Below are positions 54,989 through 64,000 of a stretch of 64,000 bases of DNA, piece by piece (positions within the stretch are counted from its first letter, which is position 1; each line of letters opens with the position of its first letter). The position numbers and the translations under genes are program-made. The notes under the pieces were generated by a model that searched no databases, was not told the DNA's origin, and was given only the letters and a program-made list of their open reading frames with translations. The stretch is from Ralstonia sp. NFACC01. Its GTDB lineage: Bacteria > Pseudomonadota > Gammaproteobacteria > Burkholderiales > Burkholderiaceae. The DNA lies in assembly GCF_900115545.1 (NCBI RefSeq), contig NZ_FOWV01000009.1, forward strand, positions 62,001-126,000, written 5' to 3'.

Positions 54989-57733
54989 TCACTCCCCGCC
55001 TGCCGGCGCCAACACCTCACGCTGCCCATTCCGCCCCATCGGCGACACCAGCCCCGCCGCCTCCATCTGTTCGATGAGCCGTGCAGCACGGTTGTAGCCG
55101 ATGCGCAGTTGCCGTTGCACGGAGGAAATCGACGCGCGGCGCGTGTTGAGCACAAACGCCGCGGCCTCGTCGTAGAGCGGATCGGCTTCTGCATCGCCGC
55201 TTTCGCCACCGAACAGATCACCGCTCGCGGCAACTTCAGCCGGATCGCCGGCGAGGATGGCCTCGTCGTATTCGGGTTCGCCAAACTGCTTCCAGTGTTC
55301 GACCACGCGGTGTACTTCTTCGTCGGCAACGAACGCGCCGTGCACGCGCTGCGGGTAGCCAGTGCCCGGCGGCAAGAACAGCATGTCGCCCTGGCCAAGC
55401 AGCGATTCAGCGCCCATCTGGTCGAGAATCGTGCGCGAGTCGATCTTGGAGGACACCTGGAACGCCACGCGCGTGGGAATGTTCGCCTTGATCAGGCCGG
55501 TGATGACGTCGACCGACGGCCGCTGCGTCGCCAGAATCAGGTGTATGCCGGCGGCACGGGCCTTCTGTGCGAGGCGCGCGATCAGTTCTTCGATCTTCTT
55601 GCCGGCCACCATCATCAGGTCGGCCAACTCGTCGATGACGACCACGATCAGCGGCAGCGTTGAGAGCGGCTCGGGCGCATCGGGCGTAAGCGAGAACGGG
55701 TTCGGCACCTTGCGGCCGGCCTGTTCCGCCGCGCGGATCTTCTGGTTGTAGCCGGCCAAGTTGCGCACGCCCAGCGCCGACATGAGGCGGTAGCGCTTTT
55801 CCATTTCGCCCACACACCAATTGAGCGCGTGCGCGGCCTGCTTCATGTCCGTCACGACCGGTGCCAGCAGATGCGGAATGCCCTCGTACACCGAAAGCTC
55901 CAGCATCTTCGGGTCGATCATGATCATGCGCACGTCGTCGGGCGTGGCCTTGTACAGCATCGACAGGATCATCGCGTTGACGGCCACCGACTTGCCCGAG
56001 CCGGTCGTGCCGGCCACCAGCAGGTGCGGTGCGCGTGCGAGATCGGTCACCACCGGGTTGCCGGTGATGTCCTTGCCCATGGCCAGTACGAGGTGCGATG
56101 CGTGCGACTGGAAATCCGCCGCGTTCACGACTTCCGACAAGCGGATCATTTCGCGCTTGGCGTTGGGCAGCTCCAGGCCCATGCATGTCTTGCCGGGGAT
56201 GGTCTCGACCACCCGGATGGACGTCACGCCCAGCGCGCGCGCCAGGTCCTTCATCAGCCCGACAACCTGCGCGCCACGTACGCCAATCGCCGGGTCGACC
56301 TCGAAACGCGTGATGACCGGGCCGGCCGAGGCGCCAACGACCGTCACCGGTACTTTGAACTCCGCCAAGCGCTGGGCGATCAGGTTGCTGGTCTCCTCCA
56401 GGTGTTCGGCGGAGACCGCTTCAGCGCTGGTGGATGCGGCGGTCAGCAATGCGGTGCCCGGCAGGCGGTAATCGACGATGCGCGGTGCAACAGGAGCCGG
56501 AACAGGTGTAGGAGCGGGCGCCGGAGCGGGCACGGCGGCGATGGCCGGTGCCGCCCGTGACACCACCTCCCCCACCACGGCAGGCAAGACGATGCGCGGC
56601 TTGGGCGTGGGCAATGCAGGCGCGGCTTCCGGCTGCGCGGTAGGCTCGATGGACGGCGTGCGGGGCAGTGCTTCCGCCTCGGACAACACTTCCGCCTCGG
56701 GCAATGCTTCGACAATCGGAGCAGCGTCAGCTTCGACTAGCGGCTCGGCAACCTCCGGCTCGGGCATCGTCGCTACGGCGGGCGCCATCAGCCCGCGCAG
56801 TTCGGCCAGGAGCGCCTCAGCCTCCTGGCGTACGGCGTCCAGATCCACGGACTGAGTTTCTGCAACGGGAGCTTGCGCTTCCACCAACTCCGGCACGGCC
56901 GGCTCGGCCAGGACAACCGGCTCGCCTGGGGGCATGGCCTGTGCAGCTGGTGCCGGCGCTGGCGCCTGCAGACCCAGTTGCGGTTGATGGAACGGGCTGC
57001 TGACGATCGTGGCGCGCGGTTTGGGGCGCGCTGGAGGCGCCTGCGGCGGAATGGGCGCTGCGACAGGCGGCGCCGTCTTCGCGCTTGCGGGCGCGTCTGC
57101 CGGCGCGCCCTTCTTTGCATCGATCAGCGGCCAGATTTCGCCCGGCTGCGGCGGCGAGGGGCGCGTTCGCGGGGGTGGCTGCCACGCGGGCTGGCGCCGC
57201 GCAGAAACGGCTTCGATGCCACGGTGACGCACGGCGGGCTGCGTGTGGCCGGTATTACCGCTCCAGCGCGCCTCCCCTGCCCCGCCGAGACCAAGCGCGG
57301 TCGGTTTCAAGCCATCGTCAACGGGTTCGTCGTGGCGGGTGTCTGGCTCGGCAGACATCTCGGCATCAGCCGTGCGGCGGCGGTTGAACACCTGACCCCA
57401 CGATCGTCCGAACACCATGGGCGCGACCCAGATCAGCACGCCCAGCATCAGGAGGAACGCCCCTGTCCAGCCCAGCATGTGCGAGAACAGCGACGACACT
57501 GCGCGCCCGGCAGCACCTCCCGCCTTGTCCTGCGGATCGGCCCCGGAAGTCAGAGCTTCAAGCGCGGCGCTGGCGCTCAGCGCGACGAGCGTCACCAGCC
57601 AGAGCCGCACGGTGCCCCGACCTTTGAGGAAGTCCCGCTCCCCCGCCAGCGCGCGCGTTACATACCGCCACACCAGCGGCAGCAGCCACACGGTGGAAAT
57701 CCCAAACCAGCCAAGCACCATTTCAAACGCCAT
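54989..57733 (-). CDS. ftsK: FtsK/SpoIIIE-family DNA translocase
   Basis: Septum-anchored hexameric motor that pumps chromosome ends apart and activates XerCD. Encodes 914 aa from ATG 57733; the frame is open to ATG 57778, but a -10-like TACAAT lies between the two starts. The N-terminus has three or so hydrophobic segments (to residue 120), fewer than the four of classic FtsK. A Pro/Ala/Glu-rich linker of about 280 residues follows. The motor has Walker [14 protein letters not shown], then [15 protein letters not shown] and [15 protein letters not shown]. The C-terminal gamma winged helix reads DNA polarity signals ([20 protein letters not shown]). Ralstonia carries more than one ftsK; which copy this is cannot be stated. 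Confidence 0.93.
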   Translation of the reverse strand: MAFEMVLGWFGISTVWLLPLVWRYVTRALAGERDFLKGRGTVRLWLVTLVALSASAALEALTSGADPQDKAGGAAGRAVSSLFSHMLGWTGAFLLMLGVLIWVAPMVFGRSWGQVFNRRRTADAEMSAEPDTRHDEPVDDGLKPTALGLGGAGEARWSGNTGHTQPAVRHRGIEAVSARRQPAWQPPPRTRPSPPQPGEIWPLIDAKKGAPADAPASAKTAPPVAAPIPPQAPPARPKPRATIVSSPFHQPQLGLQAPAPAPAAQAMPPGEPVVLAEPAVPELVEAQAPVAETQSVDLDAVRQEAEALLAELRGLMAPAVATMPEPEVAEPLVEADAAPIVEALPEAEVLSEAEALPRTPSIEPTAQPEAAPALPTPKPRIVLPAVVGEVVSRAAPAIAAVPAPAPAPTPVPAPVAPRIVDYRLPGTALLTAASTSAEAVSAEHLEETSNLIAQRLAEFKVPVTVVGASAGPVITRFEVDPAIGVRGAQVVGLMKDLARALGVTSIRVVETIPGKTCMGLELPNAKREMIRLSEVVNAADFQSHASHLVLAMGKDITGNPVVTDLARAPHLLVAGTTGSGKSVAVNAMILSMLYKATPDDVRMIMIDPKMLELSVYEGIPHLLAPVVTDMKQAAHALNWCVGEMEKRYRLMSALGVRNLAGYNQKIRAAEQAGRKVPNPFSLTPDAPEPLSTLPLIVVVIDELADLMMVAGKKIEELIARLAQKARAAGIHLILATQRPSVDVITGLIKANIPTRVAFQVSSKIDSRTILDQMGAESLLGQGDMLFLPPGTGYPQRVHGAFVADEEVHRVVEHWKQFGEPEYDEAILAGDPAEVAASGDLFGGESGDAEADPLYDEAAAFVLNTRRASISSVQRQLRIGYNRAARLIEQMEAAGLVSPMGRNGQREVLAPAGGE

Positions 57734-57784
57734 CGACAAATGCCAGGCCGCGATTGTAGCGGGGCGCGCCACCGCCATGAGAAT

Positions 57785-57813
57785 CGCCCGACCGAAAAAC
57801 AGTCGGCCGGGCG
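57785..57813 (-). terminator. Hairpin between the MHYT gene and ftsK
   Basis: An 11-bp inverted repeat (CGCCCGACCGA / TCGGCCGGGCG, one mismatch) with a 7-nt A-rich loop, 16 nt past the MHYT gene stop. Read leftward the loop is U-rich. A strong stem that could end the MHYT transcript, though no T-run follows. Confidence 0.5.
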
Positions 57814-57828
57814 TTCAGGCAACACGTT

Positions 57829-58614
57829 TCAGCGCAGCGTGCCCGATGCAGTGGCGCGTGCACTGCTTGCGCTGCGCGAGGCCTCGATCAGCAGAATGAT
57901 CATCAGGATGGTGCCGGCCAGCGCAAACACGGCATAGCCGATGTTGCTGCCTTCAATGGCGAACAGCGACGGCGAATAGCTCTGCCCCGTGCAGATCATC
58001 GTGCCGGCCGTCATGCCCGTGTAGTGCATGCCGCAGACGGCTACGCCCATGATGAGCGCCGCGCCCCACTGCTGGCTGCGTGTTTTGACGGTTGTTGCAA
58101 GCCACAGCGCGACCATCGACACGACCACCGCAATCAACGCCGAGATGCCCATGATGGAGATGTCCCAGTCGAAGTTGCTGTTGGTGTGCACAGCAGCCAT
58201 GCCGGTGTAGTGCATCACCGCCACGCCAAGGCCGGTCAGCACACCACCCTCGGAAATGTTGCGCAGGCGGTTGCCCGTGGTGCGCGATGCAATGACAAGG
58301 CCGCCGGCGGCAAACACCATCACCACCACCAGCGACACCATGGTCATGAAGAGATCAAACTCGATCCGGACGGGTGTCCGATAGGCCGCCATGCCGATGA
58401 AGTGCATAGACCAGACAGCACCGCCGCCGAGCGCCACGCTGGCGCAGAGCAGCCGGTCCATGTCGATGGTGCCGTTCTTGTTGCGCACGCGTCTTGACCA
58501 TCGCAAGCCGACATACGCCCCCGCCACCGAGATGAGATACGACAGCCCCACCAGCAGCCAGTCGTATGCATAGGGCACAACCGCGCCCGGCACCGCAGAA
58601 AAGCCGTTGAACAT
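57829..58614 (-). CDS. MHYT-domain membrane sensor
   Basis: Encodes 261 aa from ATG 58614, which has GGGAGGG 7 nt upstream. Seven transmembrane helices with three MHYT motifs at helix ends (MHFIGM, MHYTGM, MHYTGM). The domain is thought to bind copper and sense O2, CO or NO. In most proteins it is fused to GGDEF/EAL or kinase output, but here the protein ends soon after the helices (RSASSARATASGTLR), so it is a stand-alone sensor or membrane metal site. It diverges from the 193-aa protein gene at 58868. Confidence 0.9.
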   Translation of the reverse strand: MFNGFSAVPGAVVPYAYDWLLVGLSYLISVAGAYVGLRWSRRVRNKNGTIDMDRLLCASVALGGGAVWSMHFIGMAAYRTPVRIEFDLFMTMVSLVVVMVFAAGGLVIASRTTGNRLRNISEGGVLTGLGVAVMHYTGMAAVHTNSNFDWDISIMGISALIAVVVSMVALWLATTVKTRSQQWGAALIMGVAVCGMHYTGMTAGTMICTGQSYSPSLFAIEGSNIGYAVFALAGTILMIILLIEASRSASSARATASGTLR

Positions 58615-58779
58615 GAGACACCCTCCCGTTGTAATACCAAAAGACCGCCAGATCGCCGGGCGGTATCGGCCGGCTGCCCCCGACTTCTGGGCAGCCACGT
58701 TCTCGTTATCGTGTGGCTGGAGATTGGCCTTGATCAGGCCTTGGTGGGCAAGTATGGAGACGAGTGGTTGCCCGGCCAA

Positions 58780-58796
58780 TTACCTGATCTAGGTAA
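58780..58796. promoter_or_regulatory. Operator-like inverted repeat
   Basis: TTACCT-GATCT-AGGTAA: perfect 6-bp arms around a 5-nt spacer. It lies in the 253-bp divergent region between the MHYT gene and the gene at 58868, the right place for a repressor or activator site serving one or both. No regulator gene is nearby. Confidence 0.45.
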
Positions 58797-58840
58797 CTTT
58801 GGGTCCACTTTGGGTGCTGGCCCCCGCCTTGCTTGCGCTA

Positions 58841-58858
58841 TGAGAAATGCGTTTCTCA
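58841..58858 (+). promoter_or_regulatory. Perfect hairpin abutting the ribosome site of the next gene
   Basis: TGAGAAA-TGCG-TTTCTCA, a perfect 7-bp stem with a 4-nt loop, ends directly at the AGGAGG that precedes ATG 58868. It could limit or protect translation initiation (for example by RNase or protein binding). The low stem GC argues against a terminator. Confidence 0.45.
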
Positions 58859-58867
58859 GGAGGCCCC

Positions 58868-59449
58868 ATGTCGCTCATCGTCGCTGCCCGTTTCGACACG
58901 TTTGAACGCGCCGAAGGCGCCGCACGCGCGCTTTTTGCCGAGCGCTTTTCCGAGGACGATGTGAACGTCTTCTTCGTCAACCCATCCGGCCAGCACGCAG
59001 CGTTTCCGATTGGCGGCGACCGCAACGCAGACCCGGGTGCTGCTCGCGCGCATGCGGGCGCCGGCAAGGGAATGGCGATTGGCGCCGCAATTGGCGCGGT
59101 CGCCGGCGTAATGGTGCTGATTGCGCTGCACGTGGCCGTGCTGTTCTCGGTAGTGGCGGCCGGGGTGGGCGCCTATATCGGCTCGCTGGCGGGTGCGATG
59201 CTCGCCACGCGAGACGAGCCCAATCCTGCGCAGCCGCCCGACGCCACGTTGCGCACGCGCCATTCCGGCGTGCTGCTGGCCGTACATGTGACACCGGAGC
59301 GAGAGGCCGAAGCCGCGCGCATTCTGGCCAGCGGCGGCGGAATGGATGTTGAAGAAGCCGCAGGCCGCTGGCGCGACGGCGAGTGGGTCGACTTCGACCC
59401 GCTCAGCCCTGCCAAGCTCAACCCGAAGATTGCTCAGCGGGCTGCGTGA
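58868..59449 (+). CDS. Glycine-rich two-helix membrane protein, unknown
   Basis: Encodes 193 aa from ATG 58868 preceded by a perfect AGGAGG. The N-terminal 40 residues form a ferredoxin-like alpha/beta segment (LIVAARFDTFERAEGAARAL). Two Gly/Ala-rich helices follow, near residues 70-92 and 98-118 (GAAIGAVAGVMVLIALHVAV, AGVGAYIGSLAGAML), with glycine-zipper spacing. A C-terminal segment similar to the N-terminal one (LLAVHVTPEREAEAARILAS) closes it. The arrangement resembles bacterial membrane proteins that sense or buffer envelope stress, but no family is certain. Confidence 0.7.
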   Translation: MSLIVAARFDTFERAEGAARALFAERFSEDDVNVFFVNPSGQHAAFPIGGDRNADPGAARAHAGAGKGMAIGAAIGAVAGVMVLIALHVAVLFSVVAAGVGAYIGSLAGAMLATRDEPNPAQPPDATLRTRHSGVLLAVHVTPEREAEAARILASGGGMDVEEAAGRWRDGEWVDFDPLSPAKLNPKIAQRAA

Positions 59450-59471
59450 TCGACGTTGGCGACAAGAGAAA

Positions 59472-60773
59472 TCAAACCGCCGTGCTGGGCGCCGTTCCGC
59501 CTGGCTGCACTGGCACCGGACGCGCCTGGTTGTCGTTGAGCATGGTCCACACGAGGATGGCCGCCACGATGTCGAACACCGCCAGCGCCACGAACAGCGG
59601 GTTGTAGCCGATGGTCGTTGCCAGCGTGCCGACCGCCAGCGAGAAGAGCATGCCACCCATGTAGCCGGACATGCCCGCCAGCCCCACAGCTGTGCCGACT
59701 TCATGCTTGCCGAACATGTCGGACGTGAGCGTGTACAGCGCGCCAGAGAGCGTCTGGTGCGCAAAGCCACCCACGCAGAACAGCGCAATCGCCGTGTAGG
59801 GGCTCGTCGCCAGACCAATGCAGGCGGGGCCGATCATGCACAGACAGCCAGTCACCATCACCAACTTGCGAGACGTCACGAGCGATACCGAGAATCGCTT
59901 CTGGAACCACGGCGCCAGATAGCCACCCAGCACGCACCCCACGTCCGCTGCCAGGAACGGCAGCCACGCAAACAGGGCGATCTCTTTCAGGTTCATATGG
60001 CGCTCGGTGGCCATATAAAGCGGAATCCAATAATTGAACGTCTGCCATGCCGGCTCAGACAAAAAGCGCGGGATGGCGATGCCCCAGAACCGGCGGCCAC
60101 TGACGATCTTGCCCCACGACGGCTTGGGCACATTCGCGTTGTCGTCGGGTGTTTCCTGGCCGGCGCGGATGTAATCGCGCTCTTCTGCCGACAGGCGGTG
60201 GTGTTTGGCGGGCACGCGATACAGCAGGAACCACAGCACGCTCCACACCAGGCCGATCCCGCCGATCACGGCAAAGGCGAAACGCCAGTTGCCGTGCAAG
60301 ATGCACCAGACCACCAGAGGCGGCGCCACCACCGCGCCCACGGACGAGCCGATGTTGAACCAGCCGGTTGCAATCGACCGCTCCTTAGCCGGGAACCACT
60401 CTGCCGTTGCCCGCAGCGCCGAAGGGAAACCGGCCGCTTCCGTCATCCCGAGCATCGCGCGGAACGCCGCCAGCGACAGCCAGCTTCCCGCCGTACTGTG
60501 CAGCAGGCAGACCACCGACCAGGCCGCCGCAAACAGCGCAAAACCCAGCTTGGTGCCCAGCACGTCAAGCACGTAGCCTGCCACCGGCTGCATCACCATG
60601 TAGGCCGCCTGGAATGCCGCGACGATGTAGCCGTACTGCTGCGTGCTGATGTTCAGCACCTTGTTGACTTCAGGCGCCGCCACCGCCAGCGCATTGCGGG
60701 CCAGGTAGTTCATGATCAGGCCGCTGAGTACGAGGCCGATGATCCACCAGCGCAAGCCTTTGATGGGTTTCAT
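59472..60773 (-). CDS. MFS hexuronate/galacturonate-type transporter
   Basis: Encodes 433 aa with 12 predicted helices. LRWWIIGLVLSGLIMNYLAR and NALAVAAPEVNKVLNIS are the start of the anion:cation symporter group (ExuT/GudP/GarP type). MTEAAGFPSALRATAEWFPA and ERSIATGWFNIGSSVGAVVA are its conserved cytosolic loop motif. The operon context (uronate dehydrogenase, lactonase, galactarate dehydratase) points to uptake of galacturonate, glucuronate or aldarates; exact substrate is not visible. It is last in the leftward operon, 54 bp after the lactonase. Confidence 0.88.
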   Translation of the reverse strand: MKPIKGLRWWIIGLVLSGLIMNYLARNALAVAAPEVNKVLNISTQQYGYIVAAFQAAYMVMQPVAGYVLDVLGTKLGFALFAAAWSVVCLLHSTAGSWLSLAAFRAMLGMTEAAGFPSALRATAEWFPAKERSIATGWFNIGSSVGAVVAPPLVVWCILHGNWRFAFAVIGGIGLVWSVLWFLLYRVPAKHHRLSAEERDYIRAGQETPDDNANVPKPSWGKIVSGRRFWGIAIPRFLSEPAWQTFNYWIPLYMATERHMNLKEIALFAWLPFLAADVGCVLGGYLAPWFQKRFSVSLVTSRKLVMVTGCLCMIGPACIGLATSPYTAIALFCVGGFAHQTLSGALYTLTSDMFGKHEVGTAVGLAGMSGYMGGMLFSLAVGTLATTIGYNPLFVALAVFDIVAAILVWTMLNDNQARPVPVQPGGTAPSTAV

Positions 60774-60827
60774 GAGTTGTCTCCTAAAAGCCCCGGTGTG
60801 TTCTTGTGTGTGGGGCGAACTGCGGGT

Positions 60828-61730
60828 TCAGAGGTGCAAGACAGGTTCCGGCAATCCGGTCACGCCCGGGCGCACTGCAAACGTGGCGCCCGAGAGCGGG
60901 TCGTCGCCGATCAGGATCGACGTCACAAACAGGGTGTCCAGCCCGGGCCCACCGAATGCGCACATGGAAGGTTTGGACGTGGGAATGGCAATGCTGCGAT
61001 CGAGACGGCCATCCGGCGTGAAACGGTGCACAAACCCAGCATCGTTGCCGCAGATCCAGTAGCAGCCATCGGCGTCCACCGCGGCGCCATCCGGACGCCC
61101 CGGGTGCACATTCATGTCGATGAAGACGCGGCGATTGTGCGGCGTGCCGGTGTCGACGTCGTAGTCGAAGGCCCAGATGGTCTGGCGGCTTGCATGCGAA
61201 TCCGACAGATACATCGTCCTGCCATCGGGGCTGAAAGCCAAGCCATTCGGCACGATCAGATCGTCGATAACGGCATCTACACGCCCGGCGTGAGTGGCCT
61301 GCGCATCAAAGCGATACAGCTTGCCAATCGGCAGACCCAGCGACGTGTCCTGCACCATCGTCCCGCCCCAGAAACGGCCCTGGCGGTCGCAGCGGCCGTC
61401 GTTGAAGCGCATGTCAGGGCGCGGGTGCGCCACCGTGGCGAGGCGCTGCAGCGGGCCAAGCTCGGCGCCGGCGCTGGGCTGTGGCGCGAGGAAGATGCCC
61501 GTCTCCATGGCCATCGCCCAGCCGTTGGACGTCATGGCAATACAGCCGGCCATCTCGGGCAACGCCCAGCTGTTGGCCTGGCCGGAGAAGAAGTTCCAGC
61601 GCCATAGCCTGCGGCCCGGAATGTCTGTCCAGTACAGCGCCTGCTCGCCGGCGTGCCAGATGGGGCTTTCGCCCACCCCGCATTGCATGCTGCCAACCCG
61701 CTCGACCACCGGCTCTACGTTCACTTGCAT
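60828..61730 (-). CDS. SMP-30/gluconolactonase-family lactonase
   Basis: Encodes 300 aa from ATG 61730, a six-bladed beta-propeller hydrolase. The metal and substrate residues are in place: GVGESPIWH (Glu ligand), RFNDGRCDRQGRFWGGTM (Asn/Asp), IVPNGLAFSPDGRTMYLSDS (Asn and Asp ligands). In the uronate pathway such an enzyme opens galactaro- or glucaro-lactone made by uronate dehydrogenase. That role is inferred from its direct neighbours (4 bp after udh). Confidence 0.9.
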   Translation of the reverse strand: MQVNVEPVVERVGSMQCGVGESPIWHAGEQALYWTDIPGRRLWRWNFFSGQANSWALPEMAGCIAMTSNGWAMAMETGIFLAPQPSAGAELGPLQRLATVAHPRPDMRFNDGRCDRQGRFWGGTMVQDTSLGLPIGKLYRFDAQATHAGRVDAVIDDLIVPNGLAFSPDGRTMYLSDSHASRQTIWAFDYDVDTGTPHNRRVFIDMNVHPGRPDGAAVDADGCYWICGNDAGFVHRFTPDGRLDRSIAIPTSKPSMCAFGGPGLDTLFVTSILIGDDPLSGATFAVRPGVTGLPEPVLHL

Positions 61731-61734
61731 TGCG

Positions 61735-62580
61735 TCAGTCTCCGAACGGGCCGGCTTTGACAAACGCCCCGCCCTGGTACTGCGCCGCCGGGTCATCTGC
61801 GGGCAGCGGTGGTTGTGCTTCGACCTGCGCGCGGAAGATCTCGCTCGTCTCCGTAGGTGTGTAGCCGAGGTGCGCGGCGTGGCGGTTGTCCCACCAGCGG
61901 TCGCGGTTATTCGACATACCGTAGACCACGGTAAAGCCCACGCTCGGCACAAACAGGGCACGGCGGATAAGCTGTTCCAAGTCATCGTAGCCGAGCCAGG
62001 TGACGAGCATGCGGCGGTCCTTCGCTTCGGCAAACGAGGAGCCGATCCGGATGGCGACCGTCTCGATGCCATAGCGATCGAAATAGAAGCTGGCGAGCTG
62101 TTCGCCGAATACTTTGCTGAGCCCGTAGTAGCCATCGGGCTTGGTGGGCACGGTGCTGTCGATCACCTCGCCCTGCTTGTAGAAGCCGATGGTGTGGTTC
62201 GAGCTGGCAAACACGATGCGGCGCACGCCGTGGCGACGGGCAGCTTCGTACAGGTTGTAAGTGCCTGCGATATTGGCCGGCAAGATCTCTTCAAACGGCC
62301 GCTCGACCGACACGCCGCCCAGATGCACGATCGCATCCGTGCCGGCAACAAGCGCATCGACGGCCTTCGCATCAGCCAAGTCACACGGTGCGAGCTCCTC
62401 GCCGGTGCGCGCTTCGCCGAGATTTGATATATCAGACAAGCGCAAAAAATCGGCGTATTTGGGCAGACGCTCGCGCAGCACCTTGCCGAGGTTGCCGCCT
62501 GCGCCAGTGAGCAGCAGGCGGTGGCAACGCGTGGTCACACCCGCGAGCGGGTCGGGTTGAACGTGGACTTCAGTGGTCAT
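61735..62580 (-). CDS. udh: Uronate dehydrogenase
   Basis: Encodes 281 aa of the short-chain/epimerase Rossmann family. LLLTGAGGNLGKVLRERL is the NAD-binding loop. FASSNHTIGFYK and DGYYGLSKVFGEQ supply the catalytic Ser and Tyr-xxx-Lys. SVGFTVVYGMSNNRDRWWDN is characteristic of Udh. It oxidises D-galacturonate or D-glucuronate with NAD+ to the aldaro-lactone (EC 1.1.1.203). It sits one base after garD and four bases before the lactonase, so all are translated together. The N-terminus is about 15 residues longer than compact Udh proteins. Confidence 0.92.
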   Translation of the reverse strand: MTTEVHVQPDPLAGVTTRCHRLLLTGAGGNLGKVLRERLPKYADFLRLSDISNLGEARTGEELAPCDLADAKAVDALVAGTDAIVHLGGVSVERPFEEILPANIAGTYNLYEAARRHGVRRIVFASSNHTIGFYKQGEVIDSTVPTKPDGYYGLSKVFGEQLASFYFDRYGIETVAIRIGSSFAEAKDRRMLVTWLGYDDLEQLIRRALFVPSVGFTVVYGMSNNRDRWWDNRHAAHLGYTPTETSEIFRAQVEAQPPLPADDPAAQYQGGAFVKAGPFGD

Positions 62581-62581
62581 A

Positions 62582-64000
62582 TCAGGTCACCGGGGCGGGG
62601 TTGAACAGAGCCAGCGCATTATGCAGGCCCAGCTTGTCGGCGCAAACTTGCTTGCGGCCGCTCGCCACGTCAAGAATCAGGTGGAACAGCTCCCAGCCGA
62701 TGTCGGCAATGCTCGCTTCGCCCGTGGCGATGCGGCCTGCGTCGAGGTCGATCAGGTCATGCCAGCGCTCGGACAGCGCCTTGCGCGTGGACACCTTGAT
62801 GACGGGCGCCATGGCCAGTCCATACGGCGTGCCGCGGCCGGTGGTGAAGACCTGCAGGTTCATGCCGGAGGCCAGCTGCAACGTGCCGCACACGAAATCG
62901 CTCGCGGGCGTTGCCGCAAAGATCAGGCCCTTGCGACGCACTTTCTCACCGGGGCCAAGCACGTCGACGATGGGCGTGCTGCCCGACTTCACGATCGAAC
63001 CCAGCGCCTTTTCCACCACGTTGGACAGGCCACCTTTCTTGTTGCCAGGCGACGGGTTGGCGCTGCGGTCAGTCTGGCCGCCGCTCAGGTAGTCGTCGTA
63101 CCAGGCCATCTCGCGCAGCAGCGCACGGCCGACGTCTTCGTCAATGGCGCGCGGCGTGAGCAGATGAATGGCGTCACGCACCTCGGTCACTTCCGAGAAC
63201 ATCACGGTGCCGCCTGCGCGCACGATCAGGTCCGCCGCAAAGCCTACCGCGGGGTTGGCCGTGACCCCCGAAAACGCATCGCTGCCGCCGCACTGCACCC
63301 CGACCACGAGATCGGATGCCGGGCAAGTTTCGCGCTGGCGCTTGTTCAGGTGTTCCAGACGGCGCTCGGCCATCTCCATGATGGCGTCGGTCATGCCGAT
63401 AAAGCCGTCGAAGGCTTCGTCCTGCAGACGCAGCACGGGCGAATCTGCGGTGCCGGCAACTTCAATGGGAATGCGGCCGCCCGGCGCGAGCTTTTCCGGC
63501 ACGAGGCGCTCGGGCACAAGCTTTTCGCAGCCCAGGCCGATCACCATGATCTCGCCGCCAAAGTTCGGGTTGAGCGCCAGGTTTTGCAGCGTGCGAATCG
63601 GCACGATGGCGGCCGGCGCATTGATGGCGACGCCGCAGCCGTACACGTGGTTAAGCGCCACCACATCGTCAACGTTTGGGAAGCGCGGCAGCAACTCGCG
63701 CTTGATGCGGCCAACAACGTAATCCGTCACGCCGGCCACGCACTGCACGCTGGTCATGATGCCGAGCACGTTCTTCGTGCCAACCGTGCCGTCTGCGTTG
63801 CGATAGCCCTCGAAGGTGTAACCCTCAAGCTTGGCGAGCTTGGGGTCGGGGCGCGTGGCCAGCGGCAGCTCATCCAGCGCGGGCGCGGACGGCAGCTTGA
63901 CGGCATGCTCGTTGACCCAGCTACCGCGCGGTAGCGGCTTCACGGCATAGCCGATCACCTCGTTGTAGCGGATGATGGCGTCGCCTTCGGCCAGGTCGAC
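62582..64000 (-). CDS. garD: Galactarate dehydratase, 5' end outside window
   Basis: At least 473 codons are visible and the frame is open at the window edge ([17 protein letters not shown] lies before the first in-frame ATG-like codon), so the start is to the right. The UxaA-family core includes [20 protein letters not shown], then [21 protein letters not shown] and [20 protein letters not shown], with conserved Cys and His residues of the iron-dependent enzyme. The enzyme dehydrates galactarate to 5-keto-4-deoxyglucarate. In this operon it takes the product of Udh and the lactonase. Full-length homologues have about 510-530 residues. Confidence 0.93.
   Translation of the reverse strand, partial: VDLAEGDAIIRYNEVIGYAVKPLPRGSWVNEHAVKLPSAPALDELPLATRPDPKLAKLEGYTFEGYRNADGTVGTKNVLGIMTSVQCVAGVTDYVVGRIKRELLPRFPNVDDVVALNHVYGCGVAINAPAAIVPIRTLQNLALNPNFGGEIMVIGLGCEKLVPERLVPEKLAPGGRIPIEVAGTADSPVLRLQDEAFDGFIGMTDAIMEMAERRLEHLNKRQRETCPASDLVVGVQCGGSDAFSGVTANPAVGFAADLIVRAGGTVMFSEVTEVRDAIHLLTPRAIDEDVGRALLREMAWYDDYLSGGQTDRSANPSPGNKKGGLSNVVEKALGSIVKSGSTPIVDVLGPGEKVRRKGLIFAATPASDFVCGTLQLASGMNLQVFTTGRGTPYGLAMAPVIKVSTRKALSERWHDLIDLDAGRIATGEASIADIGWELFHLILDVASGRKQVCADKLGLHNALALFNPAPVT

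Noticed and set aside
59346-61607. 753-codon open frame on the plus strand
   Set aside because: Antisense to the MFS transporter and lactonase genes; no family resemblance, His/Arg-rich as expected for such shadows.

Overview
The window is a high-GC, gene-dense beta-proteobacterial chromosome segment. It most resembles Ralstonia (Burkholderiaceae): it has a double-length UvrA, a type VI secretion (T6SS) locus of Ralstonia/Burkholderia style and a hexuronate-oxidation operon. The genus is inferred from gene content, not from a database search.

Layout. (1) 1-8.4 kb: the 3' part of a tandem-fused uvrA, an isolated fliD with a good sigma-28 promoter, and a small secreted basic protein. (2) 8.4-54.9 kb: a T6SS locus with all 13 core components. 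The right-hand core consists of two divergent transcription units. tssX-like lipoprotein-tssB-tssC-hcp-tssE-tssF-tssG-clpV-vgrG runs leftward and tssJ-tssK-tssL-vgrG runs rightward; the 311-bp region between them carries three copies of a direct repeat. A second unit, M15 peptidase-PAAR-ketosynthase-like membrane protein-tssM-tagF-ompA-like-accessory genes, runs rightward from 14.7 kb, and its promoter region holds the same sequence element. tssA and an OB-fold secreted protein form a third small unit.

Three VgrG-centred cargo modules are attached. (a) vgrG at 10.5-13.5 kb is followed by an unknown 349-aa protein and a lipoprotein. (b) vgrG at 33.5-36.3 kb is followed by a DUF4123 adaptor, a VasX-like pore-forming effector, a DUF6708 membrane protein, a degraded second DUF6708 copy and a further small membrane protein. 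(c) vgrG at 49.1-52.4 kb carries a fused C-terminal HExxH metallopeptidase and overlaps a lipoprotein gene that is probably its immunity gene. The cargo ends look lower in GC than the core genes.

(3) 55-59.5 kb: an FtsK DNA translocase, an MHYT-domain membrane sensor and a glycine-rich membrane protein. (4) 59.5-64 kb: a compact leftward operon garD (cut by the window edge)-udh-SMP30 lactonase-MFS transporter. It encodes uptake of galacturonate/glucuronate, oxidation to the aldaro-lactone, ring opening and dehydration.

No tRNA, rRNA, CRISPR array, insertion sequence or integrase gene was recognised. The less familiar items are the membrane-anchored ketosynthase-like pseudoenzyme next to tssM, the effector/immunity candidates of modules (a) and (c), the shared repeat element of the two T6SS units, and the frameshifted DUF6708 relic.
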